Part shown: one piece after another, positions 44,523 to 52,726 of the stretch
Position numbering within the stretch: position 1 is the first letter of the stretch
Layout of the letters: each line of letters starts with the position of its first letter
From: CBDCGJ01 sp965216645
GTDB lineage: Bacteria > Pseudomonadota > Alphaproteobacteria > GCA-2731375
Assembly (NCBI GenBank): GCA_965216645.1
Contig: CBDCGJ010000063.1
Span: forward strand, 124,001-188,000
Length of the DNA stretch: 64,000 bases
Direction of reading: 5' to 3'
Notes under the pieces: generated by a model
Database searches by the model: none
What the model saw: the letters and a program-made list of their open reading frames with translations, nothing else
Told to the model about the DNA's origin: nothing
Made by a program: the position numbers and the translations under genes

Positions 44523-45705
44523 GCCGGCGGGCGGCCGCGGCTTCGGGGTCTACATCCACTGGCCGTTCTGTCTGCGCAAATGTCCCTATTGCGACTTCAA
44601 CAGTCATGTCGTCCGTCAGATCGATCAGACCGCTTGGCGTGATGCCTTGGTGGAAGAGATTGCGCGCTATCAGGCGCAGCTGGGCCCGCGCCGCCTCGAC
44701 AGCATTTTTTTCGGCGGCGGCACGCCGTCGCTGATGCCGGTGGCGACGGTCGAGGCGGTGCTGCGGGCCATCGACCGGGAATGGCCCATCGGTCCGGCGA
44801 TGGAAATTACCCTCGAAGCCAATCCGACCTCCGTCGAGGCCGAAAACTTCGCCGGTCTGCGCGCCGCCGGGGTCAATCGGCTGTCCTTGGGTATTCAGTC
44901 CCTGGACCCGGCCGCGCTCAAGTTTCTCGGCCGGGAGCATGATGTGGACGAGGCCTTGGCCGCGCTGGCGACGGCGGGCCGGCATTTCGACCGGGTTTCC
45001 TTCGATCTGATCTATGCCCGCCGCGGTCAAACGTTGGCCGCCTGGCGGGCCGAGCTCGAACGCGCTCTGACGCTGGCCGCCGGCCATCTCTCGCTCTACC
45101 AATTGACCATCGAGCCGGGCACCGCGTTTCACGAACAAAGCGAGCGGGGCGCAAACCTGATCAGCGACGACGACGTGGCCGCCGCCCTCTACGAAGCGAC
45201 GACGGAGCTTTGCGCCGGCGCCGGTTACCGCGCCTACGAAGTGTCCAACTATGCCCAGGCCGGTCAGGAATCCCGGCACAATCTGATCTATTGGCGGTAT
45301 GGCGAATATGTCGGCATCGGACCCGGCGCCCATGGCCGCCCAATCATCGACGGCCGACGTCGCGCCACCGCGCAGATCAAAGCGCCAGGCGCCTGGCTCG
45401 CCGCCGTCCGGGACGATGGGTCCGGCGATGGCGAGGTGGACGTGCTGCCGGCGGAGACACGGGCGGAGGAAATGCTGCTGATGGGATTGCGGCTTGCCGA
45501 CGGCCTCGATCTCGACGCCTTCGAACGCGAATGCGGTCGGGCGCTGGCCGATTGGCCCGATTGGAGCGGCAATCTCGACAGGCTCATCGCCGACGATCTG
45601 CTGCGGCTCGAGCAAGATCGTCTTCTGGTGCCGCCGTTCCGCCGGTTGCTGCTCAACTCGATATTGGCGGCGCTCGTCGCCGGTCCCGGTCACGCCAGCG
45701 CGTGA
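44497..45705 (+). CDS. hemW: Radical SAM haem chaperone HemW
   Basis: A 402-residue radical SAM protein (formerly called a coproporphyrinogen III oxidase-like protein). The cluster motif is CLRKCPYC (C-x3-C-x2-C), preceded by VYIHWPF as in HemW. FFGGGTPSL, LEANPTSV and GIQSLDP follow. True HemN has extra N-terminal residues that are absent. It overlaps rdgB, and its end converges with the racemase gene by 16 bases. Confidence 0.94.
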   Translation: MPASAPTVEPAGGRGFGVYIHWPFCLRKCPYCDFNSHVVRQIDQTAWRDALVEEIARYQAQLGPRRLDSIFFGGGTPSLMPVATVEAVLRAIDREWPIGPAMEITLEANPTSVEAENFAGLRAAGVNRLSLGIQSLDPAALKFLGREHDVDEALAALATAGRHFDRVSFDLIYARRGQTLAAWRAELERALTLAAGHLSLYQLTIEPGTAFHEQSERGANLISDDDVAAALYEATTELCAGAGYRAYEVSNYAQAGQESRHNLIYWRYGEYVGIGPGAHGRPIIDGRRRATAQIKAPGAWLAAVRDDGSGDGEVDVLPAETRAEEMLLMGLRLADGLDLDAFERECGRALADWPDWSGNLDRLIADDLLRLEQDRLLVPPFRRLLLNSILAALVAGPGHASA

Positions 45706-46379
45706 TCGAGGGCGCTGGCGCAGTGGATCAGCGTGGTGTCGAAGACGGGTACCGGCACATTATCTTGGTTCAACAGCATGCCGACCTCCGTGCAGCCGAG
45801 GATCAGGCTGTCCGCCCCCGCCGCGGCCAACCGCGCCGCGATCGCGACATAGGCGGCCTCGCTCGCCGGCGTCGTAATGTCCTTGCAGAGTTCGTGATAG
45901 ATGATGCGGTGCGTGTCCGCACGGTCGTCATCGTTCGGCAAGACGGGCCGTAGGCCGGCGGCCCGCAGGCGATCGGTGTAGAAACGCTGCTCCATGGTGA
46001 AGGCCGTGGCCATGAGGCCGGGCGAGGACAGACCGGCGGCCTTGATCGCCGCCGCCGTCGCGTCGGCGATATGGATTAGGGGAACCCCGACATCCCGCAT
46101 CATCTCATCCGCCAGCTTGTGCATGGTATTGGTCGCCAGGATCAGCAGTTCGGCACCGCCCCGTTCGAGCGCCCGCGCCTCGCCATTGAGGCGACGGCCG
46201 GCCTCGTCCCAATCGCCGGCCATCTGCAGCGCTTCGACGGCGGCGAAATCGAGCGAACGGATCAGCAATTCGGGGGAATGCAGACCGCCCAACCGCCGCC
46301 GCGTCAGGTCGCAGAGTTCGCGATAGTAAATCTGCGTTGACGCCGCCGACATGCCGCCGAGTATGCCGATCGTCTTCAT
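45690..46379 (-). CDS. Aspartate/glutamate racemase-family protein
   Basis: A 229-residue cofactor-independent racemase-like protein. The two catalytic cysteines of the family are not both in standard context: the C-terminal LILGCTEVGML motif is standard, whereas the N-terminal LILATNTMHKL motif has Thr where Cys is usual. That substitution is known in the E. coli YgeA/RacX-like branch, which has broad or low activity. MKTIGILGGMSAAST starts the protein. Its start overlaps the stop of the LysR gene (ATGA), so the two are co-transcribed. Confidence 0.85.
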   Translation of the reverse strand: MKTIGILGGMSAASTQIYYRELCDLTRRRLGGLHSPELLIRSLDFAAVEALQMAGDWDEAGRRLNGEARALERGGAELLILATNTMHKLADEMMRDVGVPLIHIADATAAAIKAAGLSSPGLMATAFTMEQRFYTDRLRAAGLRPVLPNDDDRADTHRIIYHELCKDITTPASEAAYVAIAARLAAAGADSLILGCTEVGMLLNQDNVPVPVFDTTLIHCASALDHALA

Positions 46380-47338
46380 GTCGCCGCTTCGCATTCGCGG
46401 GTACCTGTCCCGGTCGCCGTGGAGGCCGGGCGGCCCGTGTCCGGCGCTTGGCCGAGCAGTACCGACGTCTGCTGTTTGAACAGTGCGATAATGGCGTCCA
46501 TGACCGCCCGCACCGCCACGGAGCGGCGCAGTTCGCGGTGCACCACCAGAAAATAATCCCGGCGCAGATCGTCGATGGGCGGGCAGACCCGGACGAGCGC
46601 GCGGTCCTTGTCGCCGACGAAACAGTTCAGCACGCCCAACCCGGCGCCCGCGCGAACCGCGTCGTGCAAGACCATGGCATTGTTGGTGCGCACCGCCGGC
46701 AATCGTCCCCCCAACCGCGCCAACAACCATTTTTGATTTTGGAAATAGGCATGCTCTTCGTCGAAGCCGACCCAGGCGCAGGCGGCATAGCGGCGATCCG
46801 TCCACGCCTCGGGCTGGCTCGAAACGAAGTCCACCGCACCGTAGATCGCCGACGCCGACGGCGCCAGTTTTCGTACGATCAAGGCGGGATTGTCCGGCAG
46901 ACATTCCCGGATCAATAGGTCGGCCTCGTGGCGCGACAGATCTCGGTTGCCGTGATCGACGACCAATTCGATGTCGATCTCGGGCAACTGGCGGCGCAGT
47001 GCCGGCAATTGCGGACAAACGAACTGCGCCAGGGCTTCCCACATCGACAATCGGACCGTCCCGCGCGGCTGGCTTTCGCCGGCGGCGCGTCGACGCAACA
47101 GCGCGAGAGCATGGCTCTCCATGTTTTCGGCGACCGGCACCAAATCCGCCGCCGCGCTGGTCAGGAAGAAGCCTTCCGGCGTGCGGTTGAACAATCTTTC
47201 GTCGAGAGCTTCTTCCAGCCCGGCGATTCGCCGACCCACGGTCGGCTGGGTCACGTTCAGTTTCCGCGCGGCCGCCGATAGGCTACCCTCCCGCGCCACC
47301 GCCAGAAAAAACCGCATGTCATCCCAATTCGCTGCCAT
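46376..47338 (-). CDS. LysR-family transcriptional regulator
   Basis: A 320-residue regulator with an N-terminal helix-turn-helix (MRFFLAVAREGSLSAAARKL, then NVTQPTVGRRIAGLEEAL) and a C-terminal effector domain. It is divergent from a cupin gene and coupled by overlap to the racemase gene. A 19-bp palindrome with T-N11-A (47362-47380) lies between, the usual LysR operator. Its targets are therefore probably the cupin, the racemase and itself. Confidence 0.93.
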   Translation of the reverse strand: MAANWDDMRFFLAVAREGSLSAAARKLNVTQPTVGRRIAGLEEALDERLFNRTPEGFFLTSAAADLVPVAENMESHALALLRRRAAGESQPRGTVRLSMWEALAQFVCPQLPALRRQLPEIDIELVVDHGNRDLSRHEADLLIRECLPDNPALIVRKLAPSASAIYGAVDFVSSQPEAWTDRRYAACAWVGFDEEHAYFQNQKWLLARLGGRLPAVRTNNAMVLHDAVRAGAGLGVLNCFVGDKDRALVRVCPPIDDLRRDYFLVVHRELRRSVAVRAVMDAIIALFKQQTSVLLGQAPDTGRPASTATGTGTRECEAAT

Positions 47339-47361
47339 GACCTCACCGTCGGTAAAAATTT

Positions 47362-47380
47362 TTCTATAGCTATTATAGAA
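47362..47380. promoter_or_regulatory. LysR-box-like palindrome between the regulator and cupin genes
   Basis: TTCTATA and TATAGAA arms surround five bases (GCTAT), a perfect 7+5+7 inverted repeat that contains the T-N11-A pattern of LysR sites. The surrounding region is AT-rich, as for overlapping divergent promoters. Confidence 0.55.
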
Positions 47381-47458
47381 TGTTTTTTGTCTCTAAACAA
47401 AAATCTTTAACCTAAACTCCGCGGATACAAACGAGCCAGATTGAAATGGAGCCGAACG

Positions 47459-47863
47459 ATGAACCTGCAACCGAAAAACATCGCTGACGTTTTGACCGGA
47501 TTGACGCCAATCTTAAATCGCGGCGCCCACACCGCGGAAGCCGACGTCGATGCCGCTTTTGCGACGCTGTTCCCCTACCGTGACGGCGGCATCTTCGTCG
47601 GCTCGTTCCAGGGCGACAGTGGCTGGGAAATCCACCGGGCCGGCGACGAAATCGTCCAAGTTTTGGACGGATCGACGACGCTGACGATCATCACCGACGA
47701 CGGCCCGGAGCCGGTACAAATGACGGCCGGTTCGATCATTGTCGTGCCGCGCGGTTGCTGGCACCGCTTCAACGCGCCGGAAACGGTCACGGTGATGACC
47801 GCGACACCGCAACCGACCGAACATAGCTTCGTCGACGATCCTCGCTCGCTCGACGGTCAATAG
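47459..47863 (+). CDS. Cupin-fold protein
   Basis: A 134-residue single-cupin protein. The barrel motifs appear as GWEIHRAGDEIVQVLDG and GSIIVVPRGCWHRF, the second holding the conserved PxGxxH-like metal site. Substrate unknown; it may be a small isomerase or dioxygenase, or a sensor. ATG 47459 has AATGGAG upstream. It is divergent from the LysR regulator, which probably controls it. Confidence 0.85.
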   Translation: MNLQPKNIADVLTGLTPILNRGAHTAEADVDAAFATLFPYRDGGIFVGSFQGDSGWEIHRAGDEIVQVLDGSTTLTIITDDGPEPVQMTAGSIIVVPRGCWHRFNAPETVTVMTATPQPTEHSFVDDPRSLDGQ

Positions 47864-48328
47864 ACCGGGCGGTACGCCTCGGCACCTCTCTCCCCTGCAT
47901 CCCGGCCAAGCGCAGCGCGCGTCGGGATGTTCTAAGAGCCCGGCCCGAAACTAGTGTCCCGGATCGGAAGTCCGCCCCTTTTCGACGCGACTGACAAGCT
48001 CCCGCTCCAGCCTCCTCCAAGCCTTCGTCAATCCGGTCTTGCGCTGGAATCTCGGGGAAAATGGGCACTTATCGCCGACGAGATGCCGGATCGCGCTGAC
48101 GCTTGTCCGGCATGACAATGATGTTTTGATGCGTTGAACTTCAGATCCGTCACACGAGGTGAATGGATTTAATGCGGTGTTAGGGATGACGATAGGGGAT
48201 GATAGAGAGCGTCGATGGGCTTCTCCCTCTCAATCCGGCCAGGCGGAGCGTGTGCCGGTTTCCATGCCAACACCGTTCGGCCCGGCGTTTGGCGGTGCGG
48301 AACTTGGTTGGCTTGTCTCGGCAGCCGG
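47864..48328. other. Gene-free stretch with REP-like hairpin
   Basis: No gene is supported here. A hairpin with ATGCCGGA and TCCGGCAT arms lies at 48083-48113, ending in GTCCGGCATGAC, a form common in alphaproteobacterial intergenic repeats. Open frames in this stretch have low-complexity Arg/Ser-rich translations typical of non-coding GC-rich DNA. Confidence 0.5.
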
Positions 48329-49762
48329 TTAGGAGCCAACGTCGCCGAATGCCCGCGGCGCCGGGTCTCGGACGTGGAAGCCGTCCGAGCGGACTTCCAG
48401 CACCGACAGACCGCGCTCCGCGTTGCCGTCGTCTCTGAACCGGAATACGCCATCCTTGCCGTCGAACCCGCCATTTTGCTGGAAGATTTCGTTGGAGAAT
48501 TTCGGTGAACCAGGGCGTTGCGCCAGAACCGCGGCGATGGCGGCCGCGTCATAGGCCAGCGAGGCGATCCGCGGCGGCTGCTTGCCGTAGGTTTCTTTGA
48601 AGCGGACGGCGAAATTGTCGAAACCGACCGGATCCGGCGCGGCGAACCAGCCGCCTTTCAAGGCCGGTTCCCGCAATATGCTGCGGTCGTACCAAAGACC
48701 GGTCCCCAGCAAACGCACGCGATCCAAATTGACGTCGTAATACTGCAGATAGGGGGCCAGTTGCGTCAGCAGCAGGCCGCCATCGGCCAGGATGATGGCG
48801 TCCAGACCCAGTTCGCCGAGGGCGACTTCGCTCTCGAGGCGGCGCAGTTCCCGCTGCGCGGCGGCGGTGCCTTGCTGGCGCAGCTCCGCCCGGCGGCGGG
48901 CCAGCGCGCTCTTGCGCTTTCCGATGCGCGCGACGCGCTTCACCGCCTCATCCACGCCGACGCCGCTGGCGGGGTAAAACTCGATCTGCATCAGCTCGCC
49001 GCCATGGCGATCGAGCGCGGCGAACAGGCCTTGTTCCACCGCACGACCATAATCGCTGTCCGGCAGCAGGGCGGCAAAGGTTAGAATACCGCTCTGACGG
49101 GCATACCCGACGATGCGGTCGATCTCCTGATGCGGCGTGAAGCTCAGCAAATAGGTTCCTTGCGCCGCCGCGTTGCGGTCGGAGGAAAAGCCGATCACCG
49201 GCACGTTCGCGTCCTGGGCCAGCGGCGTTACCGCTTGAACGGAGCTGCTGAGAAGCGGTCCGATGATCAATTCCACACCTTGGCTGAGCACGGCCGTGGC
49301 GGCGGCCGCCGCACCCTCCGGCGTGCCCCGCGTATCGCGCGGGATCAGGACCAGGCGTTTGTCGCCGAGATCGAACAGCGCCATCGAGGCCGCGTCCATC
49401 AGGTCCGGGCCGACCTGGCTGCCCGGACCGCTGAGCGGCAACAGAACCCCGACTTTGATTGGCTGGCCGTCTTCGGCCGCCGGTGGCGTCGTGGCCCCGG
49501 GCTGCTGCGGGCCCGGGAACTTCGTGCTCGCCTGACCTTGGCTACCGACCGTGGCGCCGGGCGGAATAGCTTTGTCCCGTTGGGAATCGCTGCCGGAAAC
49601 CGTGGGACCGGTCGGCGCCGTGTTACGCGGTTGGCGCGGGGCGCTGGAACAGGCCGTCAGAACAAGTGCTGCGACAAGCAGAACGGCCACGCCGGTCTGT
49701 CGCCGGCTGGGGCAGCCTGATACACTCTTTATTATGTTTGAAAGAACTCGACATGGCCGCAT
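48329..49762 (-). CDS. Penicillin-binding protein activator LppC/LpoA-like lipoprotein
   Basis: A 477-residue envelope lipoprotein. A hydrophobic signal region (AVLLVAALVLTAC) ends in a lipobox Cys. A Pro/Gln/Gly-rich linker precedes a type 1 periplasmic-binding-protein domain (IKVGVLLPLSGPGSQVG, then IGPLLSSSVQAVTPLAQ), as in LppC/YraM, which activates peptidoglycan synthases. Start uncertain: ATG 49762 overlaps the divergent rsmI start, while GTG 49690 gives a short signal without basic residues. The lppC, rsmI, yraN, BON order matches the E. coli yraL-yraP region. Confidence 0.85.
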   Translation of the reverse strand: MRPCRVLSNIIKSVSGCPSRRQTGVAVLLVAALVLTACSSAPRQPRNTAPTGPTVSGSDSQRDKAIPPGATVGSQGQASTKFPGPQQPGATTPPAAEDGQPIKVGVLLPLSGPGSQVGPDLMDAASMALFDLGDKRLVLIPRDTRGTPEGAAAAATAVLSQGVELIIGPLLSSSVQAVTPLAQDANVPVIGFSSDRNAAAQGTYLLSFTPHQEIDRIVGYARQSGILTFAALLPDSDYGRAVEQGLFAALDRHGGELMQIEFYPASGVGVDEAVKRVARIGKRKSALARRRAELRQQGTAAAQRELRRLESEVALGELGLDAIILADGGLLLTQLAPYLQYYDVNLDRVRLLGTGLWYDRSILREPALKGGWFAAPDPVGFDNFAVRFKETYGKQPPRIASLAYDAAAIAAVLAQRPGSPKFSNEIFQQNGGFDGKDGVFRFRDDGNAERGLSVLEVRSDGFHVRDPAPRAFGDVGS

Positions 49763-50697
49763 CCCAAAAAACCTCCCATCGCAATAACCCGTCTGAAATA
49801 CCTTTGCCCCTATCCCATCAACCTAACGAAAGCGCCGGGTCCGAACAAGGCGGCAATGCGCCCGATTGGTTAACGCCCGGTCTCTACATCGTCGCCACGC
49901 CAATCGGCAATCTGGGCGATCTGAGCGACCGTGCCCGGCAGGTGATGGCCGGCGCCCAGCTGATCGCTTGCGAGGACAGTCGGGTGACCGGCAAGCTGAT
50001 GCGCCGTTTCGGTCTGTCGACGCGGTTGTCGAGCTATCACGACCATAACGCGGCGAAACGGCGGCCCAAGCTGATAGAACGCCTAAAGCGTGGCGAAATC
50101 GTGGCGCTGGTGTCGGACGCCGGGACGCCGCTGATCTCCGATCCCGGCTACAAACTGGTACGCGACGCGCGTGCGGCCGGCATACCGGTCCGCGCCGTGC
50201 CCGGTCCGTCGGCGGCCTTGGCGGCGCTGGTGGTCTCCGGTCTGCCCAGCGATCAATTTTTCTTCGCCGGCTTCCTGCCGGCAAAGTCCGGCGCCCGGCG
50301 TCAGCGGCTGGACGGGTTGGCTCAGGTGCCGGCCACATTGATTTTTTACGAATCGGGACCGCGGCTGGCCGCCGCCTTGGCGGATATGGCCGATATTCTC
50401 GGCCCCCGGCCGGCGCTGGTGGCTCGGGAGCTGACCAAACTTCATGAGGAGCAGCGGGACGGCGAGCTGACCGAATTGGCGGCCTTTTACGCCGATGCCG
50501 GTCCGCCCAAAGGGGAAATCGCCGTGGTCGTCGGACCACCCGAGGACGCACCGGTCAGCGACGAGGACCTGGAGGATATGCTACGGACCGCCCTCGACTG
50601 GCTAAGCGTCAAGGACGCGGTGCGTGACGTCACGGCGCAAAGCGGCCGATCGCGGCGGCAAGTCTACGATCTGGCCTTACGTCTGAAGGACGAATGA
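49753..50697 (+). CDS. rsmI: 16S rRNA (cytidine1402-2'-O)-methyltransferase
   Basis: A 314-residue RsmI that methylates the 2'-O of C1402 in 16S rRNA. LYIVATPIGNLGDLSDRA begins the tetrapyrrole-methylase fold; EDSRVTGKL, SYHDHNAAKR, VSDAGTPLISDPGY and VPGPSAALAALV are family motifs. An unusual polar stretch of about 40 residues precedes the core. ATG 49753 is divergent from lppC with overlapping 5' ends. It overlaps the next gene by four bases. Confidence 0.95.
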   Translation: MAASQKTSHRNNPSEIPLPLSHQPNESAGSEQGGNAPDWLTPGLYIVATPIGNLGDLSDRARQVMAGAQLIACEDSRVTGKLMRRFGLSTRLSSYHDHNAAKRRPKLIERLKRGEIVALVSDAGTPLISDPGYKLVRDARAAGIPVRAVPGPSAALAALVVSGLPSDQFFFAGFLPAKSGARRQRLDGLAQVPATLIFYESGPRLAAALADMADILGPRPALVARELTKLHEEQRDGELTELAAFYADAGPPKGEIAVVVGPPEDAPVSDEDLEDMLRTALDWLSVKDAVRDVTAQSGRSRRQVYDLALRLKDE

Positions 50698-51077
50698 AAG
50701 ATCGGCAAGATCGCCGCGCGGCCTATTTCCGCGGCCGCCGGGCGGAGGATCTGGCCTGCGCCTATCTCCGGCTGAAAGGTTACAAGATATTGAACCACGG
50801 CTACCGCCGGCCGGTCGGAGAAATTGACGTCATTGCCCAACGGCGCGACGTCTTGATGTTCGCGGAGGTAAAGGCAAGGCGCACGGTCGCCGAATGTCTG
50901 GAAGCGGTAACGCCCCGGCAACGCCAGCGCATAATTCGCGCGGCGGAGGCCTATTTGACCGCCTGGCGCGGGCCGTTGCCACAATTTCACCGTTTTGACG
51001 TGATTGCTATAGTGCCATGGCGGGTTCCAACGCATATAATGAATGCGTGGCAAAGTGATTCGCCACTATTTTTGTAA
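50694..51077 (+). CDS. YraN-family (UPF0102) endonuclease-like protein
   Basis: A 127-residue protein with GRRAEDLACAYLRLKGY, RRPVGEIDVIAQ and MFAEVKAR, which form the PD-(D/E)XK-like site E...D...ExK of the YraN family. It is suspected of acting on recombination intermediates; the exact role is open. It overlaps rsmI by four bases and precedes the BON lipoprotein, the conserved order. Confidence 0.9.
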   Translation: MKDRQDRRAAYFRGRRAEDLACAYLRLKGYKILNHGYRRPVGEIDVIAQRRDVLMFAEVKARRTVAECLEAVTPRQRQRIIRAAEAYLTAWRGPLPQFHRFDVIAIVPWRVPTHIMNAWQSDSPLFL

Positions 51078-51101
51078 ATGACGGAAATAGGACCTGTCAT
51101 C

Positions 51102-51719
51102 ATGCGTACCCAATCTCTTCGCTCGAAGATTCTCCCCTTATTCGTATTACTTGCCGCCGCCGTCGGGCTCAGCGGCTGCTTCCTCGCCGCTGCCGCCACA
51201 GGCGTCGCCGTCGGTGGGATCATCTACGCCCAGGAACGCGACGCCGGCGACGCGGTTGAAGACACCAAGATCCATGCCAGCATTCTGGAAGGCCTGCTGC
51301 AAAAGGATGAGGCATTGTTCCGCAAGGTCGACGTCGAAGTCGTCGAGGGCCGGGTCTTGCTCACCGGCTCCGTGCCGGGGCCCGACGACCGGGTCGAGGC
51401 CGCCCGCATCGCCTGGAATGTCGACGACGTGAAAGTCGTGCTCAACGAGGTCCAGGTCAGCGATACGTCCGGCGTCGAGGACTTCGCCCGCGATGCCTGG
51501 ATCACCACCCAATTGCGCGGCAAAACCTTGGGCGATCTCGAGGTCACCGACCTGAACTACAGCTTCGATACCGTGAACGGCACGGTCTATATCATGGGCA
51601 TCGCCCAGGATCAGTCGGAGCTGGAGCGGGTCACCACCCACGCCCGCAACATTCCGGGCGTCGTTCAGGTGGTCAGCCACGCGGTCATGAAAGACGACGC
51701 AGCGCGGCGCGCGAACTAA
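51102..51719 (+). CDS. Dual-BON-domain outer-membrane lipoprotein (DolP/YraP-like)
   Basis: A 205-residue lipoprotein: signal region SKILPLFVLLAAAVGLSGC ends in a lipobox Cys, and two BON domains follow (about 55-120 with VEGRVLLTGSVPGPDDRVEA, about 125-195 with VNGTVYIMGIAQDQSELER). DolP binds anionic phospholipid and supports outer-membrane integrity and cell-wall remodelling. ATG 51102 has an AGGAC upstream and gives a proper signal; ATG 51078 is less likely. It completes the envelope block with lppC and yraN. Confidence 0.9.
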   Translation: MRTQSLRSKILPLFVLLAAAVGLSGCFLAAAATGVAVGGIIYAQERDAGDAVEDTKIHASILEGLLQKDEALFRKVDVEVVEGRVLLTGSVPGPDDRVEAARIAWNVDDVKVVLNEVQVSDTSGVEDFARDAWITTQLRGKTLGDLEVTDLNYSFDTVNGTVYIMGIAQDQSELERVTTHARNIPGVVQVVSHAVMKDDAARRAN

Positions 51720-51739
51720 GTCGGTCTACCGACCGGCGG

Positions 51740-52636
51740 TCATAGCGGGCCGTCCAACACGTTCGCCCAGCGCTCGACCAGGGCGAGGCCGAAGTCTGTG
51801 GGCGCTTGCGCCGGACTGCGATCATGGACCCGGTCGAAGCCGAGGCGGCGGGCGGCCAGGCGCTTGCCGTAGCAGAGCAGATGGTCGATCGTGTGCATGA
51901 AGAAAGACAGCAGGGGTAGGATCTCCCGCCACTGCCGGTCCGCCTCCGCCTCGTCGCCCGACTGCATCAGCTCGAAAATGCGGGACTGCACGTCGCAGGT
52001 TTCGACGCCGGGGATCATGCCCTGACAACCGGCGCGCAAGCTGTCCACCAGCTCCATGCCGTTGCGGCCGTTGAAGATGGCGAAGACGCCCTCGGTGTCG
52101 CGCATCAATTGGTCGATATAAGTCGCCGGTCCCTCCGCCTTCAGGATGCTGACATTGGGGTGATTGCGGTGCAGGCTGGCGAAGCCGGCATTCGACATGC
52201 CGATGCCGATATATTCCGGCGCGTTTTGGATGCCGACCGGAAGCGGTGCTGCGTCGGCGACGGCGCCGTAGAAGCGGATCAGGCCGGCTTCGCTCGCCCC
52301 CTTCACCGGCGGCGGCTGCAGCACCAGCCAGGCCGCGCCGGCCTCTGCGGCATGCCGGGCCGCCGTCTGTTGCCCGGCCACATTGGCTTCGGCGATGGTG
52401 ACGCTCAGCGGTACCTGTCCGGCGATATCCTCCGCCGCCCATTCGACCAACTGTCGGCGCTCCGCGCTCGACAACTTATTGGTCTCCGTCGCCAAGCCGC
52501 CGACGGCAATGCCGTGGACGCCCGCGGCCAGACAGCGCGCCACCTGCACCTTCATGGCGGCGCGGTCGAGTTGCTCGGCGTCGTCGAAAAAAGCGTACAG
52601 CATCGGATAGATGCCGTGAAAATCTACATTGCTCAT
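51740..52636 (-). CDS. Dihydrodipicolinate synthase-family lyase (non-DapA)
   Basis: A 298-residue (beta/alpha)8 lyase of the DapA/NanA superfamily. The Schiff-base lysine lies in SILKAEG. The usual GTTGE loop is GGLATETNKL, and the usual catalytic Tyr motif (YN.P) is replaced by GIQNAPEYIG, so it is not a true DapA. Its likely substrates are keto acids or sugar acids. It is divergent from an MFS transporter and aminotransferase pair, suggesting a small catabolic locus. Confidence 0.82.
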   Translation of the reverse strand: MSNVDFHGIYPMLYAFFDDAEQLDRAAMKVQVARCLAAGVHGIAVGGLATETNKLSSAERRQLVEWAAEDIAGQVPLSVTIAEANVAGQQTAARHAAEAGAAWLVLQPPPVKGASEAGLIRFYGAVADAAPLPVGIQNAPEYIGIGMSNAGFASLHRNHPNVSILKAEGPATYIDQLMRDTEGVFAIFNGRNGMELVDSLRAGCQGMIPGVETCDVQSRIFELMQSGDEAEADRQWREILPLLSFFMHTIDHLLCYGKRLAARRLGFDRVHDRSPAQAPTDFGLALVERWANVLDGPL

Positions 52637-52726
52637 GGATCGGTTTCCAACATGGCGAAATGAAAGGGGTTGCGATAGTCTGGGCGTGTTGCGCGCCTAT
52701 CCTCTTCTCATAACCGATAAACGCCG

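Noticed and set aside
47787..48068. 93-codon minus-strand frame after the cupin gene
   Set aside because: Arg/Ser-rich translation typical of repeat-rich non-coding DNA; overlaps the cupin 3' end antisense.
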